A DNA stretch of 64,000 nucleotides from Phytohabitans maris (GCF_031085175.1 NZ_JAVHUY010000027.1:62001-126000); one strand, 5' to 3'; positions 45,080 to 53,372 are shown, numbered from the stretch's first letter. The notes: a model not told the origin generated them from the sequence alone. Translations and numbers: made by a program.

Positions 45080-45141
45080 ATCGCATGCGATGGTCAAATT
45101 TGGATGCAACTGTTGACTCGTTTGCTACAGCAAAATAGCGT
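45080..45141 (+). promoter_or_regulatory. Divergent control region with dyads and a promoter for the transporter operon
   Basis: TTGACT (45113-45118) and TAGCGT (45136-45141) are separated by 17 bases and lie 34 bases upstream of the MFS start. The spacer between the hexamers contains the dyad TTTGCT-AC-AGCAAA (45121-45134), well placed for repression. A second dyad, the perfect palindrome ATCGCATGCGAT (45080-45091), lies near the GntR start codon. Which one GntR binds is not clear. Confidence 0.5.
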
Positions 45142-45174
45142 GACGCGGGACACAGCGTGCGAGGAGGCGTGAGC

Positions 45175-46422
45175 ATGGCCGGCACCCGGAGGATCACGTT
45201 CCTCGTCGCCCTGGCGATCTTCGCGCAGGAGTCGGCCTGGAACTTCTACGACAACCAGGTGCCCGTCCTGCTCCGCGAGCAGGTGGGCAGCGCGGGGCTG
45301 GTCGGCCTGCTGATGGGGATGGACAACCTGCTGGGCATCTTCGTCCAGCCCTGGATCGGCAACCGCTCGGACAACACCCGGACCCGGTGGGGACGGCGCA
45401 TGCCGTACCTCGCGGTGGGCATGCCGCTGGCCGCGGTGATCTTCGTCTTCCTGCCCTGGGCCACGTCGCTGGCCGCGCTGGTCGGGGTGATGTTCCTCTA
45501 CGCGCTGCTGGCCAACACCACCCGGCCGCTGACCGAGTCGATGGTGCCGGACTTCGTCGCGCCGGCGCGGCGGAGCCGGGCGAACGCGATCGTGAAGATC
45601 GCCACCTCGCTGACCATCATCGTGGCGTCGCTGATCAGCCTGCTCGTCGTCGACCAGCACCCGCGCGGCGCGTTCGTGATCCCGTCGGTGATCCTGCTGC
45701 TCACCACCGCGGTGCTGATCGCCACGGTGCGCGACAACCGGTCGCCGGCCTACCAGGCCGCGCTCGCCGAGGAGGCGGCCGCCGGTCCCGCCGGGGCGCG
45801 GGTACCGTTCCGGCGGGTGCTCGCCGAGCTGGTCGAGGACCCGGACCGCCGCCGGCTCCTGCTGCTCCTCGCCGTCCTGCTCTTCGGCGGGGCGTGGTTC
45901 GCCTCCCGCGCCCTCGTCACGCCGTACGGCATGGAGGCGCTCGGCCTCACCCGCGGCGAGGCGGGCGGGCTCACCCTGCCCAGCGGCGTCGCCTACCTGC
46001 TCGCCGCCTACCCGGCCGCGCTCTGCGCCGAACGCTTCGGGCGGTTGCGGACGATGGGCGTGGGCATGGCCCTCTTCGCCGCCGCGCTGGCCGCCGGCAC
46101 GCTCGCGCAGACCGCCACCGGAACGGTCGTCGCGTTCTGCCTCGCCGCGGTCGGTGCCGCCGCCTTCACGATCAACGCGGTGGTCGCGCTCTGGAACCTG
46201 GCCCCCTCCGGTCGGGTGCTCGGCACCTACACCGGCCTGTACGCGGTCACCTGGTACCTCGGCGGCTTCGGCGGACCCGCGCTGATCGGTGCCGTGGTCG
46301 ACCTCACCGGCTGGGCCGGCATGCTGCTCGACGTCGCGGTGCTCGCCACGCTCGCCGTCCTCGTCGTCGTACGGCTCGGGCACCTGCAACGGCGAGGCGC
46401 GCCGGCACCGGCCATCTCCTGA
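45175..46422 (+). CDS. MFS transporter
   Basis: The 415-aa protein has twelve hydrophobic spans, a central cytoplasmic loop, and MFS-type loop signatures (WIGNRSDNTRTRWGRRMPYL after span 2; ALCAERFGRLRTMGVGM in the second half). The R-T-R-W-G-R-R loop is of the GPH/SLC45-like type that carries sugars and related polar compounds. With the enzymes that follow, uptake of a hydroxy acid or its precursor is likely. The ATG at 45175 has GAGGAGG at 45161-45167; an upstream GTG is disfavoured because it lies before this ribosome site. Confidence 0.9.
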   Translation: MAGTRRITFLVALAIFAQESAWNFYDNQVPVLLREQVGSAGLVGLLMGMDNLLGIFVQPWIGNRSDNTRTRWGRRMPYLAVGMPLAAVIFVFLPWATSLAALVGVMFLYALLANTTRPLTESMVPDFVAPARRSRANAIVKIATSLTIIVASLISLLVVDQHPRGAFVIPSVILLLTTAVLIATVRDNRSPAYQAALAEEAAAGPAGARVPFRRVLAELVEDPDRRRLLLLLAVLLFGGAWFASRALVTPYGMEALGLTRGEAGGLTLPSGVAYLLAAYPAALCAERFGRLRTMGVGMALFAAALAAGTLAQTATGTVVAFCLAAVGAAAFTINAVVALWNLAPSGRVLGTYTGLYAVTWYLGGFGGPALIGAVVDLTGWAGMLLDVAVLATLAVLVVVRLGHLQRRGAPAPAIS

Positions 46423-46440
46423 CTCCCCGGAAGAGAGCGA

Positions 46441-47418
46441 ATGACGACCATCCTCATCACGACCGACTACCTCACCCCGGGCGACGAGGTGGACAGGTAC
46501 CTCACCGGCCTGGGCTTCACCACCCGGTACGACCCGATGCGCGGCACCCGCCGGCCGGCGGAGCTGGTCGCCGCACTCTCCGGTGTGGACGGTGCGCTGA
46601 TCGCCAACGAGCCGATGTCGGAACGGGTACTGCGGCAGGCGCCGAGGCTGCGCGCCATCGTGCGCACCGGCGTGGGCTACGACTCCGTCGACGTGCCGGC
46701 CGCCACCCGGCTCGGCATCAGCGTCAGCAACCTGCCCGGGGTCAACGCGAACGCGGTCGCCGAGTACACCATCGCGCTGCTGCTCGCCGTGGCCCGGCGG
46801 CTGGTGCCGATGGCCGCCGGGGTCGCCGCCGGCCGCTGGCCCCGCGAGGACGGTCACGAGCTGCGCGGCAAGACGCTCGGCCTGATCGGCTGGGGCGCGG
46901 CCGCCCGGCGGGTGGCACCGCTGGCCGCCGCGTTCGGCATGACGGTGCTCTGCGCCAGCGGCGTGCCCGAGGCGTCGCGCGTCGGAGCGCCGGCCCGCTT
47001 CGTCCCGCTCGACGATCTGCTGCGCGCGGCCGACTTCGTCTCCGTCCACACCGCGCTGACCGACCGTACCCGGCATCTGGTCGACGCCGCCGCGCTCGCC
47101 CGGATGAAGCCGGGCGCGTACCTGGTGAACACCGCACGCGGCCCGATCGTCGACGAGGCCGCACTCGCCGCGGCGGTCCGCACCGGCCGGATCGCCGGCG
47201 CGGCCCTCGACGTCGTGGACGTCGAGCCGCTGCCGGCCGGCAGCGTCCTGCGCGGCGTCGACGGCATCACCGTCTTCTCGCACATGGCCGGACAGACCGC
47301 CGAGGCCCGCCGCGGCGCCGGACTGGACGGCGCCAAGGAGCTGGTCGCCGCCCTCGCCGGCCACCCCGCGTCCTCCGTCAACGCCCACCTGATCACCGAG
47401 CCACGGGAGACCGCGTGA
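46441..47418 (+). CDS. D-2-hydroxyacid dehydrogenase (NAD-dependent)
   Basis: The 325-aa protein belongs to the D-isomer-specific 2-hydroxyacid dehydrogenases: VRTGVGYDSVDVPAATRLGI, the nucleotide-binding segment LGLIGWGAAARRVAPLAAAF, NTARGPIVDEAAL with the catalytic Arg, ALDVVDVEPLP with the Glu and VFSHMAGQT with the His. The dinucleotide motif is GWGAAA instead of the usual GxGxxG, an atypical third glycine. It should interconvert a D-2-hydroxy acid and the 2-oxo acid. It follows the transporter by 18 bases and precedes the AtuA-like gene in one operon. Confidence 0.92.
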   Translation: MTTILITTDYLTPGDEVDRYLTGLGFTTRYDPMRGTRRPAELVAALSGVDGALIANEPMSERVLRQAPRLRAIVRTGVGYDSVDVPAATRLGISVSNLPGVNANAVAEYTIALLLAVARRLVPMAAGVAAGRWPREDGHELRGKTLGLIGWGAAARRVAPLAAAFGMTVLCASGVPEASRVGAPARFVPLDDLLRAADFVSVHTALTDRTRHLVDAAALARMKPGAYLVNTARGPIVDEAALAAAVRTGRIAGAALDVVDVEPLPAGSVLRGVDGITVFSHMAGQTAEARRGAGLDGAKELVAALAGHPASSVNAHLITEPRETA

Positions 47419-47435
47419 CCGAGACTGGGAGACCC

Positions 47436-48812
47436 ATGACCCGCGACTCCGTACGGATCCTCGTGCCGACCGGCATGCTCGGCGGCGGGTTCCCGCCCGA
47501 GACCGTGGCCCGCGGGCTGGACCTCGGCGCCGACGTCATCGCCGTGGACGGCGGCTCCACCGACTCCGGCCCGTACTACCTCGGCTCCGGCACCGCCAAG
47601 ACCGCCGCCGCGGCCGTGGCCAGGGACCTGCGGGTACTGCTGCGCGCGGCGGCCGCCGCCGGCATCCCGCTGATCGTCGGCTCCTGCGGCACCAGCGGCA
47701 CCGACTCCGGCGTCGACTGGGTCGCCGGCATCACCCGCGACGTCCTCGCCGAGGAGGGGCTGGCCCTGCGGGTGGCGACCGTCTACAGCGAGCAGCGGGC
47801 CGCCGACCTCGAGGAGTACCTCGACCGGGGCCGGGTGCACCCGCTGCCGCCGGCCGGTGATCTCGACCCGGCGACGCTGGAGAGCTGCCGGCACATCGTG
47901 GCGATGATGGGCCACGAACCGATCGAGGCGGCGCTGGCCGGCGGAGCCGACGTGGTGCTCGCCGGGCGCGCCACCGACACCGCCGTCGCCGCCGCGTACC
48001 CGCTCATGGTGGGCATGCCGGCCGGCCCCACCTGGCACGCCGCCAAGATCGTCGAGTGCGGCGGGCAGTGCACCACGAACCCGCGCGCCGGCGGGGTGCT
48101 GGCCACCGTCGACGCCACCGGCTTCACCGTCGAACCGCTCGACCCGGCCGTCGCCTGCACGCCCACCTCGGTCGCCGCGCACATGCTGTACGAGACGGCC
48201 AACCCGTTCGCCATGCGCGAGCCGGCCGGCACCATCATGGTCGCCGGGGCCACCTACCGGGCGCTGGACGACCGGCGCGTACGGGTCGAGGGTTCCCGCT
48301 TCGAGCCCGCCGCGCAGTACACGGTCAAGCTCGAAGGCGCCCGGATCACCGGCTACGAGACGATGTCGTTCACCGCCATCCGCGACCCGCACATCCTCGG
48401 CCAGATCACCACGTGGGCCGCCCTCCTGCGCAAGATGATCACCGAGTGGGTGGCCCAGACCCTCGGGCTGGAGCCCGGCGAGTACGCCTTCGACATCCGC
48501 CTCTACGGCCACGACGCCGTCCTCGGCGACCTCGACCCGGAGACCCGACCGCCCCGTGAGGTCGGCGTGATGCTCCTGGTCAACGCCGCGGACCAGCGGA
48601 CCGCCACGGCCATCGCCAAGATCGCCAACCCGCTGATGCTGCATCTGCCCACGCCGGACATGGACCACCTGCCCAGCCTGGCGTTCGCCACCTCACCGGC
48701 GGAGACCGAGCGCGGCGCGGCGTACGAGTTCGTCCTCAACCACGCCGTCGACGTGGACTCCCCCACCGCCCTGTTCCGCATCCACCTACCGGAGCAGAGC
48801 GATGTCCGGTAA
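47436..48812 (+). CDS. AtuA-like protein (DUF1446 / acyclic terpene utilisation family)
   Basis: The 458-aa protein has the DUF1446/AtuA features: RILVPTGMLGGGFPPETV, the glycine-rich DVIAVDGGSTDSGPYYLGSG, SCGTSGTDSGVDW, AGRATDTAVAAAYPL, ECGGQCTTNPRAGG and TPTSVAAHMLYETANP. The family is named after a terpene-degradation gene, but most members sit in operons for organic-acid catabolism next to a DUF4387 gene, as here. The reaction is not established to my knowledge. ATG at 47436 has GGGAG upstream; a GTG at 47415 that overlaps the preceding stop (GTGA) would add seven residues. Its end overlaps the DUF4387 gene by 11 bases. Confidence 0.88.
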   Translation: MTRDSVRILVPTGMLGGGFPPETVARGLDLGADVIAVDGGSTDSGPYYLGSGTAKTAAAAVARDLRVLLRAAAAAGIPLIVGSCGTSGTDSGVDWVAGITRDVLAEEGLALRVATVYSEQRAADLEEYLDRGRVHPLPPAGDLDPATLESCRHIVAMMGHEPIEAALAGGADVVLAGRATDTAVAAAYPLMVGMPAGPTWHAAKIVECGGQCTTNPRAGGVLATVDATGFTVEPLDPAVACTPTSVAAHMLYETANPFAMREPAGTIMVAGATYRALDDRRVRVEGSRFEPAAQYTVKLEGARITGYETMSFTAIRDPHILGQITTWAALLRKMITEWVAQTLGLEPGEYAFDIRLYGHDAVLGDLDPETRPPREVGVMLLVNAADQRTATAIAKIANPLMLHLPTPDMDHLPSLAFATSPAETERGAAYEFVLNHAVDVDSPTALFRIHLPEQSDVR

Positions 48813-49128
48813 GACCGTCGCCGACCTCGCGCTGGAGGTCCGGTCGAAGAACGCCGGCCCGTTCTGGGTGACGATGGAGCTGTTCATGCGCGACGCCGCC
48901 GGCTACGCGGTCGTGGCCGACCCCGGCTTCCTCGACGAGCCGGTGATCGCCCGCCTCTACGGCGTCGCGGCCGACACGATCCAGATCTTCCGGCTCCCCG
49001 AGCTGAACGTCGTCAAGATCTCGTTTCCGCGCCCGGTGGTGCAGGGCAGCCTGCACGACCGCGACATCCACGCCGGCCAGCACCACGTACCCCTGGCCCT
49101 GCTCCCGCTGCCGGATCGCGGGCCGTAG
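48802..49128 (+). CDS. DUF4387 protein, partner of the AtuA-like protein
   Basis: The 108-aa protein matches the DUF4387 pattern: VADLALEVRSKNAGPFWVTM, then FMRDAAGYAVV, ARLYGVAADTIQIFRLP and VVKISFPRPVVQGSLHDRDIHAGQHH. DUF4387 and AtuA domains are found fused in some proteins or encoded side by side, so they probably form one enzyme; here the genes overlap by 11 bases. Function unknown. Confidence 0.9.
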   Translation: MSGKTVADLALEVRSKNAGPFWVTMELFMRDAAGYAVVADPGFLDEPVIARLYGVAADTIQIFRLPELNVVKISFPRPVVQGSLHDRDIHAGQHHVPLALLPLPDRGP

Positions 49129-49133
49129 CGAGC

Positions 49134-49901
49134 TCACACCTCTTCGGGGGCGTCCACGCCGGGCAGCAGCCGCCGCAGCTCGCGGTCGAGCGTGGCCTCG
49201 TCGGTCACCCGGACCCGAAACGGCAGTCGCACGTCGTGGTGCCGGTGCGCGCTCTCCGCCCGCAGGGTCAGCCCGTCGGCGTCGACGGCCACCGGCACCA
49301 GCCGGGCGCCGGTGGCGGTCAGGTCCGGATCCACCAGCGCGGCGAACCCGTGCGCGGCGTGGCCGTGCCGGACCAAGCGGGCCAGGTGCGCCGCCTCCAC
49401 GGTGGCGACCGGGTCGGGACGCGCCGCGCGGTAGGCCGCGACCGGCACGTCGACGGTGGCTCCGCGCCGTTCGAGGCGCACGCTGTCGGGCTCGACCGCC
49501 CACAGAGCCACCGGCGGCAGGGCGAGCAGCGCCTGGACGGCCTCGTCGTCGCAGGAGTCGAGGGCGGCCGGGTCGAACCGGCGGACCCTGCCGGTCACCG
49601 TCACCCGCGCCCGCACCCGGGCCCGCACGGGCACCGGCACCAGGTGCGTGACGTCGAGCCGGACCGCGCCATCCGCTCCACGGGCGGCGACGAGCAGCCC
49701 GCCGAGCGGGGTCATCGCGTCGACGGCGACGACGAACGTGCCGTCGGGAAGGAGGGCGTGCGCGTCGATCAGGTCGGCGGCGGTGCCGGCCACCGCCAGC
49801 CGCAGCGAGGTGCAGGTCGCGAGCGCGGAGCGGACCCCCACCGCGTCGGCCGGCGGCCGCCCGTCGGCGAGCGCCGGCGACCGTCTGGCTTCGGACGCCA
49901 C
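49134..49901 (-). CDS. DUF2470 domain protein (HugZ-like split barrel), iron-box controlled
   Basis: The 255-aa protein has an N-terminal FMN-binding split-barrel-like part (ALATCTSLRLAVAGTAADLIDAHALLPDG) and a C-terminal DUF2470 domain (about 160-250) with HLARLVRHGHAAHGFAALVD and VRLPFRVRVTDEATLDREL. Related proteins bind haem or take part in haem and iron handling in actinomycetes. The GTG start has GGAGG upstream. An IdeR/DmdR-type iron box lies 46-64 bases ahead of it, which supports expression under iron limitation. It is convergent with the DUF4387 gene. Confidence 0.82.
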   Translation of the reverse strand: MASEARRSPALADGRPPADAVGVRSALATCTSLRLAVAGTAADLIDAHALLPDGTFVVAVDAMTPLGGLLVAARGADGAVRLDVTHLVPVPVRARVRARVTVTGRVRRFDPAALDSCDDEAVQALLALPPVALWAVEPDSVRLERRGATVDVPVAAYRAARPDPVATVEAAHLARLVRHGHAAHGFAALVDPDLTATGARLVPVAVDADGLTLRAESAHRHHDVRLPFRVRVTDEATLDRELRRLLPGVDAPEEV

Positions 49902-49946
49902 ACCGGCCTCCCTCCACCGCGGTCGACTTGAGGCGAACCCACCCTA

Positions 49947-49965
49947 GTAGGCAAGGCTTACCTTA
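49947..49965 (-). promoter_or_regulatory. IdeR/DmdR-type iron box
   Basis: The 19 bases GTAGGCAAGGCTTACCTTA match the IdeR/DmdR consensus TTAGGTTAGGCTAACCTAA in 14 of 19 positions by my alignment. The site lies upstream of the DUF2470 gene, whose family is linked to haem and iron. It is in the spacer to the DUF1540 gene, which is on the same strand. Confidence 0.72.
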
Positions 49966-50018
49966 TTCAAGCGGACCACGGTGCGGGGAGGCCGGTGACC
50001 TCTACCGCTCCGGGCGGC

Positions 50019-50315
50019 TCAGGCCGGCTGGTAGGTCAGGCAGTCGCTGGCCGTGACACCGGAGCCGACCTGGATGGACTCCGCCGTGCAGGCCAGGTTG
50101 GCGTTGTGGACGCAGTCGGTGCGGGCGCAGGCGCCGACCGTGCCGGTGATCTCCGCGATGCCCCCGCGCACCGACGACTCGACGAACGTCGCGCAGGACG
50201 CGGCCCCGCCGGCCGCCGCGACGGTCACCGCCGGGGCGTGACAGCCACCGTCGTTGAAGCTGCACGCGACCGCCGTACATTCGCGCACGGCAGGCATCTG
50301 CAAAAGTGTCTTCAT
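50019..50315 (-). CDS. DUF1540 cysteine-rich small protein
   Basis: The 98-aa protein MKTLLQMPAVRECTAVACSF contains two copies of a Cys-rich unit: Cys13, 18, 25, 41 and Cys63, 68, 76, 92, with the conserved pattern C-x4-C-x-(F/H)-N around NDGGCHAPAVTV and NANLACTAESIQV. DUF1540 units are thought to bind a metal ion through four cysteines; which metal is not known. RBS GGAGGAG precedes the ATG. It lies in the iron-box region between the DUF2470 gene and a divergent AraC gene. Confidence 0.88.
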   Translation of the reverse strand: MKTLLQMPAVRECTAVACSFNDGGCHAPAVTVAAAGGAASCATFVESSVRGGIAEITGTVGACARTDCVHNANLACTAESIQVGSGVTASDCLTYQPA

Positions 50316-50653
50316 GGCTCCTCCGCTCACTGTTTCCACCTTGAACGATCGAGGGGCGATCACATCCAAGATTAGCCAGGAAATCGTCTGGCAGCACGTC
50401 TTCCCGGATCGTACAAGACGAGTGGCGGCGGCATAGTGGCTGCTCAAACACGCGACACGGATTGCAGTGAAATTATCTGGAATTCGTGCCGGCGTGCCGA
50501 ACCAGAGGTAAGGCTATGCTCTTCTCGCCTTCCGAAAAGGCAAGGCTACCCTTTGTTCACTCTATTCGGGAGTGACCCTGAAATGGGAATCCCGGCCGGT
50601 GGCGATCAACGCGGTGGGCCTGGGCGGTACGGTCGTGCGGGAGGGTCGACGGG
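50316..50653. other. 338-bp divergent region between DUF1540 and AraC genes
   Basis: Less GC-rich than the surroundings, especially 50330-50480. It contains two iron-box-like sites (listed separately) on the AraC side. No convincing coding frame; several frames cross it but lack coding character. Promoters for both genes must lie here. Confidence 0.55.
50504..50554 (+). promoter_or_regulatory. Two tandem iron-box-like sites upstream of the AraC gene
   Basis: AGAGGTAAGGCTATGCTCT (50504-50522) and AAAGGCAAGGCTACCCTTT (50536-50554) each match the IdeR/DmdR consensus in 12 of 19 positions and share the core AGG(T/C)AAGGCTA, 32 bp apart. The second also has AAAGG/CCTTT arms. They lie 100-150 bases before the AraC start. 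Weaker than the site at 49947. Confidence 0.5.
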
Positions 50654-51532
50654 ATGGACTTCACGTTCGTGTCGCGGCGGCCGGCACCGCCCCTGGGCCG
50701 GTTCGCCGAGTCGGTCTGGTATGCGCGTGGGCGGATCGACTACCCGTCCGAGCGGATCGCCCCGACCGGCTCGACGGTCGCCGTGGTGGTGCTCGGGTCG
50801 CCGATCCTGGAGACGCCGGCGGACGGTGCCGGTGAGCCGTTCCTCGCGACCACCGGTTTCCTGATCGGCCCGCACGACCGGCCGGTCGTCAACGCGCCCA
50901 CGGCCGAGACGTTCTGCGTGGGGATCGTGTCGACGCCCATCGGCTGCCAGGCTTTGTTCGGCGTCGCGCCGGCGCCGTTGCGTGGCCGGGTGGTCGATCT
51001 GGCGACGGCCTGGCCGCCCGCCGCCACGCTGCGGCGCGGTCTGGCGCGGGCGCCGCGCCTGCGCCCGGAGCGGATGCTCGACCGGGTCGAGGCGGCCCTG
51101 TTGGCGGGCCTGGGTTCCGGCTCGGATGCGGTCGACCGCTGCGAAGCCGCCGTACGGGCGCTGGAGGCTGACCCCACCCGGAGCATCGGCGACGTGGCCG
51201 CGGCGGTGGGTGTGTCACACGGGCACCTGGACCGGGAGTTCATGGCCGTCGTCGGGCTGAGCCCGCGCGCCCTGTCCCGGATCCTGCGGCTGCGCATGCT
51301 GCTGGCCGGGCTGGACGTGTACGCGCCGGTGGCGTGGACCGCCCTCGCCACGCGGTTCGGCTGGTTCGACCAGAGCCACTTCATCCGCGACTTCAAGCGC
51401 TACACCGGGGTGACACCGTCGCGGTACGTCGCCGCTCAGCGAGGTGTCTTCACCCCGGCACAGGCCGCCCCGGGCTTCGTCCCCGATGTGAAATCTGTGC
51501 AAGACGACAATGCTGGGCCGCCGTTACCGTGA
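50654..51532 (+). CDS. AraC-family transcriptional regulator
   Basis: The 292-aa protein has an N-terminal sensor region (MDFTFVSRRPAPPLGRFAES, later FLIGPHDRPVVNAPTAET) of the type found in DUF6597-containing regulators and a C-terminal AraC double HTH (about 165-275; SIGDVAAAVGVSHGHLDREF and TALATRFGWFDQSHFIRDFK). It may control the adjacent SRPBCC gene or the divergent DUF1540 gene; iron-box-like sites upstream suggest that its own expression could follow iron supply. Ligand unknown. Confidence 0.9.
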   Translation: MDFTFVSRRPAPPLGRFAESVWYARGRIDYPSERIAPTGSTVAVVVLGSPILETPADGAGEPFLATTGFLIGPHDRPVVNAPTAETFCVGIVSTPIGCQALFGVAPAPLRGRVVDLATAWPPAATLRRGLARAPRLRPERMLDRVEAALLAGLGSGSDAVDRCEAAVRALEADPTRSIGDVAAAVGVSHGHLDREFMAVVGLSPRALSRILRLRMLLAGLDVYAPVAWTALATRFGWFDQSHFIRDFKRYTGVTPSRYVAAQRGVFTPAQAAPGFVPDVKSVQDDNAGPPLP

Positions 51533-51569
51533 CGCCGATGCCGGATCGCCGATCTTGGGAGGCGCCAAC

Positions 51570-51986
51570 GTGGCCGAGGTGTTTGCCGTCGAAACGACGA
51601 TCGAGCGTCCGGTGGAGCAGGTGTGGGCCCAGTTGACCGACTGGCCCGGCGCCGCGCGGTGGATGCCGGGGGTGGAGTCGGTACGGGTCGACGGCAACGT
51701 CCTCACCGTGCACTCGCGTGGCCGCGACCGCACGAGCCGGATCACCGCCTACGAGCCCGGCCGGTCGGTCGCGCTCACCTCGGAGCGGGGCGGGGTGCGC
51801 GCGACCTACGTCTACACCTGTGAAGCGACCGGCGCCGGGACGCGGGTGTCGCTGCGCGCCGACTGCGTGTTCTCCGGACCGTGGAAGCTCGCCGGCGCGA
51901 TGATCAGGGGCGCGATCCGCCGGGCCGACAGCGGCCAGCTCCAGTCGTTCAAGCGGGTCGTCGAGACGGTACCCAGCGACACCTGA
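51570..51986 (+). CDS. SRPBCC-family protein (polyketide cyclase/START-like)
   Basis: The 138-aa protein begins VAEVFAVETTIERPVEQVWA and continues LTDWPGAARWMPGVESVRVD, the usual start of a START/SRPBCC ligand-binding barrel, ending in a long helix (ADSGQLQSFKRVVETV). Such proteins bind lipids or other hydrophobic molecules, or act as small cyclases or hydrolases. The GTG at 51570 has GGGAGG seven bases before it. It ends 4 bases before the convergent FAD oxidoreductase. Confidence 0.9.
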   Translation: MAEVFAVETTIERPVEQVWAQLTDWPGAARWMPGVESVRVDGNVLTVHSRGRDRTSRITAYEPGRSVALTSERGGVRATYVYTCEATGAGTRVSLRADCVFSGPWKLAGAMIRGAIRRADSGQLQSFKRVVETVPSDT

Positions 51987-51990
51987 GGGT

Positions 51991-53331
51991 CTACTGTGGC
52001 CGGACGTTGTGGTTGCCGGCGAAGAGGTTCGCGGGGTCGTAGCGGCGCTTGACGGCCGCGAGCCGGGCGTAGGTCGGCGCGGGATAGATCGCGGCGACGT
52101 CCTCCTGGCTCGCCGAGGAGAGGAAGTTCGCGTAGGCGCCCTCGACGTGCGGTGCGAGTCGCCGCCAGGTCGCGTCCAGCGCGGGCCGGGCGGCCTCCAC
52201 GACCGGCGCCGGGCCCGCGACGGTCGTCACCACCATCAGCTCCGCCGGCCGGTACGCGTAGGCGGTGGCGCCGTCGGGGACGCGGGACACCGCACCGCCG
52301 ACGCTCCGGATCGCGATGAACGGCGGCCGCTGCGCGGTACCGACCTCGGCGAGGACGCGCAGGACCTCGGGCACCGACCCCGCGCCGACGAACGCGCTCC
52401 GGGTCACCAGCCGGAAGCCCGGCGGCAGGGTCAGGCCGTCGACGAGCGTGTCCGCGTAGGGCTTCGGCGCCACGTCGTCGTCGATCACCGTGCCGAGCCG
52501 GCGGAGCGGGTCGAGCGCCCGCGCCGCGCGGTCCGGGTCGTCGCCGTCGAAGGTGACGTGGATCTCGACCGGGGCCGCCGGTCCGCCGGCGAGGGGGTTG
52601 GCGATGTTCGCGACGGAGGTGAGCTCGTCGGGCGCGGTGCGCAGGAGGTCCGCCCACGCCGGCAGCACGCTGGCCACCTCCGCCGCCGGGAAGGTGATCC
52701 GGCCGTGGAAGACGTCGGTCGTCGGGTGCGCCACGAACTCGAAGGCGGTCACGATCCCGAAGTTTCCGCCGCCACCGCGGATCGCCCAGAACAGCTCCGG
52801 GTTTTCCGCCGCGCTCGCCCGCACCACCTCCCCGCCGGCGGTGACCAGCTCCGCGGCGGCCAGGCTGTCCAGGGCGAGGCCGTACTTCCTGACCTTCCAG
52901 CCGATGCCACCGGTCAGCGTCAGCCCGCCGACGCCGACGCCCCTCGTGTCACCCGAGGAGATCGCCAGGCCGTACGGGGCCAGGGCGGCCGCGACCTGAC
53001 CCCAGGTGGCACCGCCGCCGATCCGCACGAGGTGGCGTTCCTTGTCGACGACCTCCACGCCCGCGAGCCCGCTCAGGTCGATCACCACGCCGCCGTCGTT
53101 GGTGCCGAAACCCGGAAAACCGTGACCACCACCGCGTACGGAGAGGGGAAGCCCCGCCGCGGCGGCGAACCCGACACCGGCTCGCACGTCCTCGACACTC
53201 CCGGGCCGCAGGACGTAGGCCGGACTGCCCATGGCCAGCACCGAGCGGCTGGCTGACCCGTACTCCGCCGCGCCCGGCTCGACGATGTCGCCGGCGAAGT
53301 CCTGGCGGAGGGTGTCGATCGCTGTACTCAT
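51991..53331 (-). CDS. FAD-linked oxidoreductase, BBE/vanillyl-alcohol-oxidase family, probable ECF41 target
   Basis: The 446-aa protein has the PCMH FAD-binding domain with RGGGHGFPGFGTNDGGVVID (the His of GGGHG is the usual covalent FAD site), GVGVGGLTLTGGIGWKVRKY, RGGGGNFGIVTAFEF, and a C-terminal BBE segment (AAVKRRYDPANLFAGNHNV). The cysteine that gives the second covalent link in bicovalent members is replaced here: the segment reads SSGDTRGVGVGG. It should be a one-link flavoprotein oxidising an alcohol, sugar or alkaloid-like substrate. It is divergent from the ECF41 sigma factor and has an ECF41-like promoter, so it is the probable regulated partner enzyme. Confidence 0.92.
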   Translation of the reverse strand: MSTAIDTLRQDFAGDIVEPGAAEYGSASRSVLAMGSPAYVLRPGSVEDVRAGVGFAAAAGLPLSVRGGGHGFPGFGTNDGGVVIDLSGLAGVEVVDKERHLVRIGGGATWGQVAAALAPYGLAISSGDTRGVGVGGLTLTGGIGWKVRKYGLALDSLAAAELVTAGGEVVRASAAENPELFWAIRGGGGNFGIVTAFEFVAHPTTDVFHGRITFPAAEVASVLPAWADLLRTAPDELTSVANIANPLAGGPAAPVEIHVTFDGDDPDRAARALDPLRRLGTVIDDDVAPKPYADTLVDGLTLPPGFRLVTRSAFVGAGSVPEVLRVLAEVGTAQRPPFIAIRSVGGAVSRVPDGATAYAYRPAELMVVTTVAGPAPVVEAARPALDATWRRLAPHVEGAYANFLSSASQEDVAAIYPAPTYARLAAVKRRYDPANLFAGNHNVRPQ

Positions 53332-53372
53332 GACGTTCCTTTCGGCGCTGTGCGGCACGTGACGCACATGGA

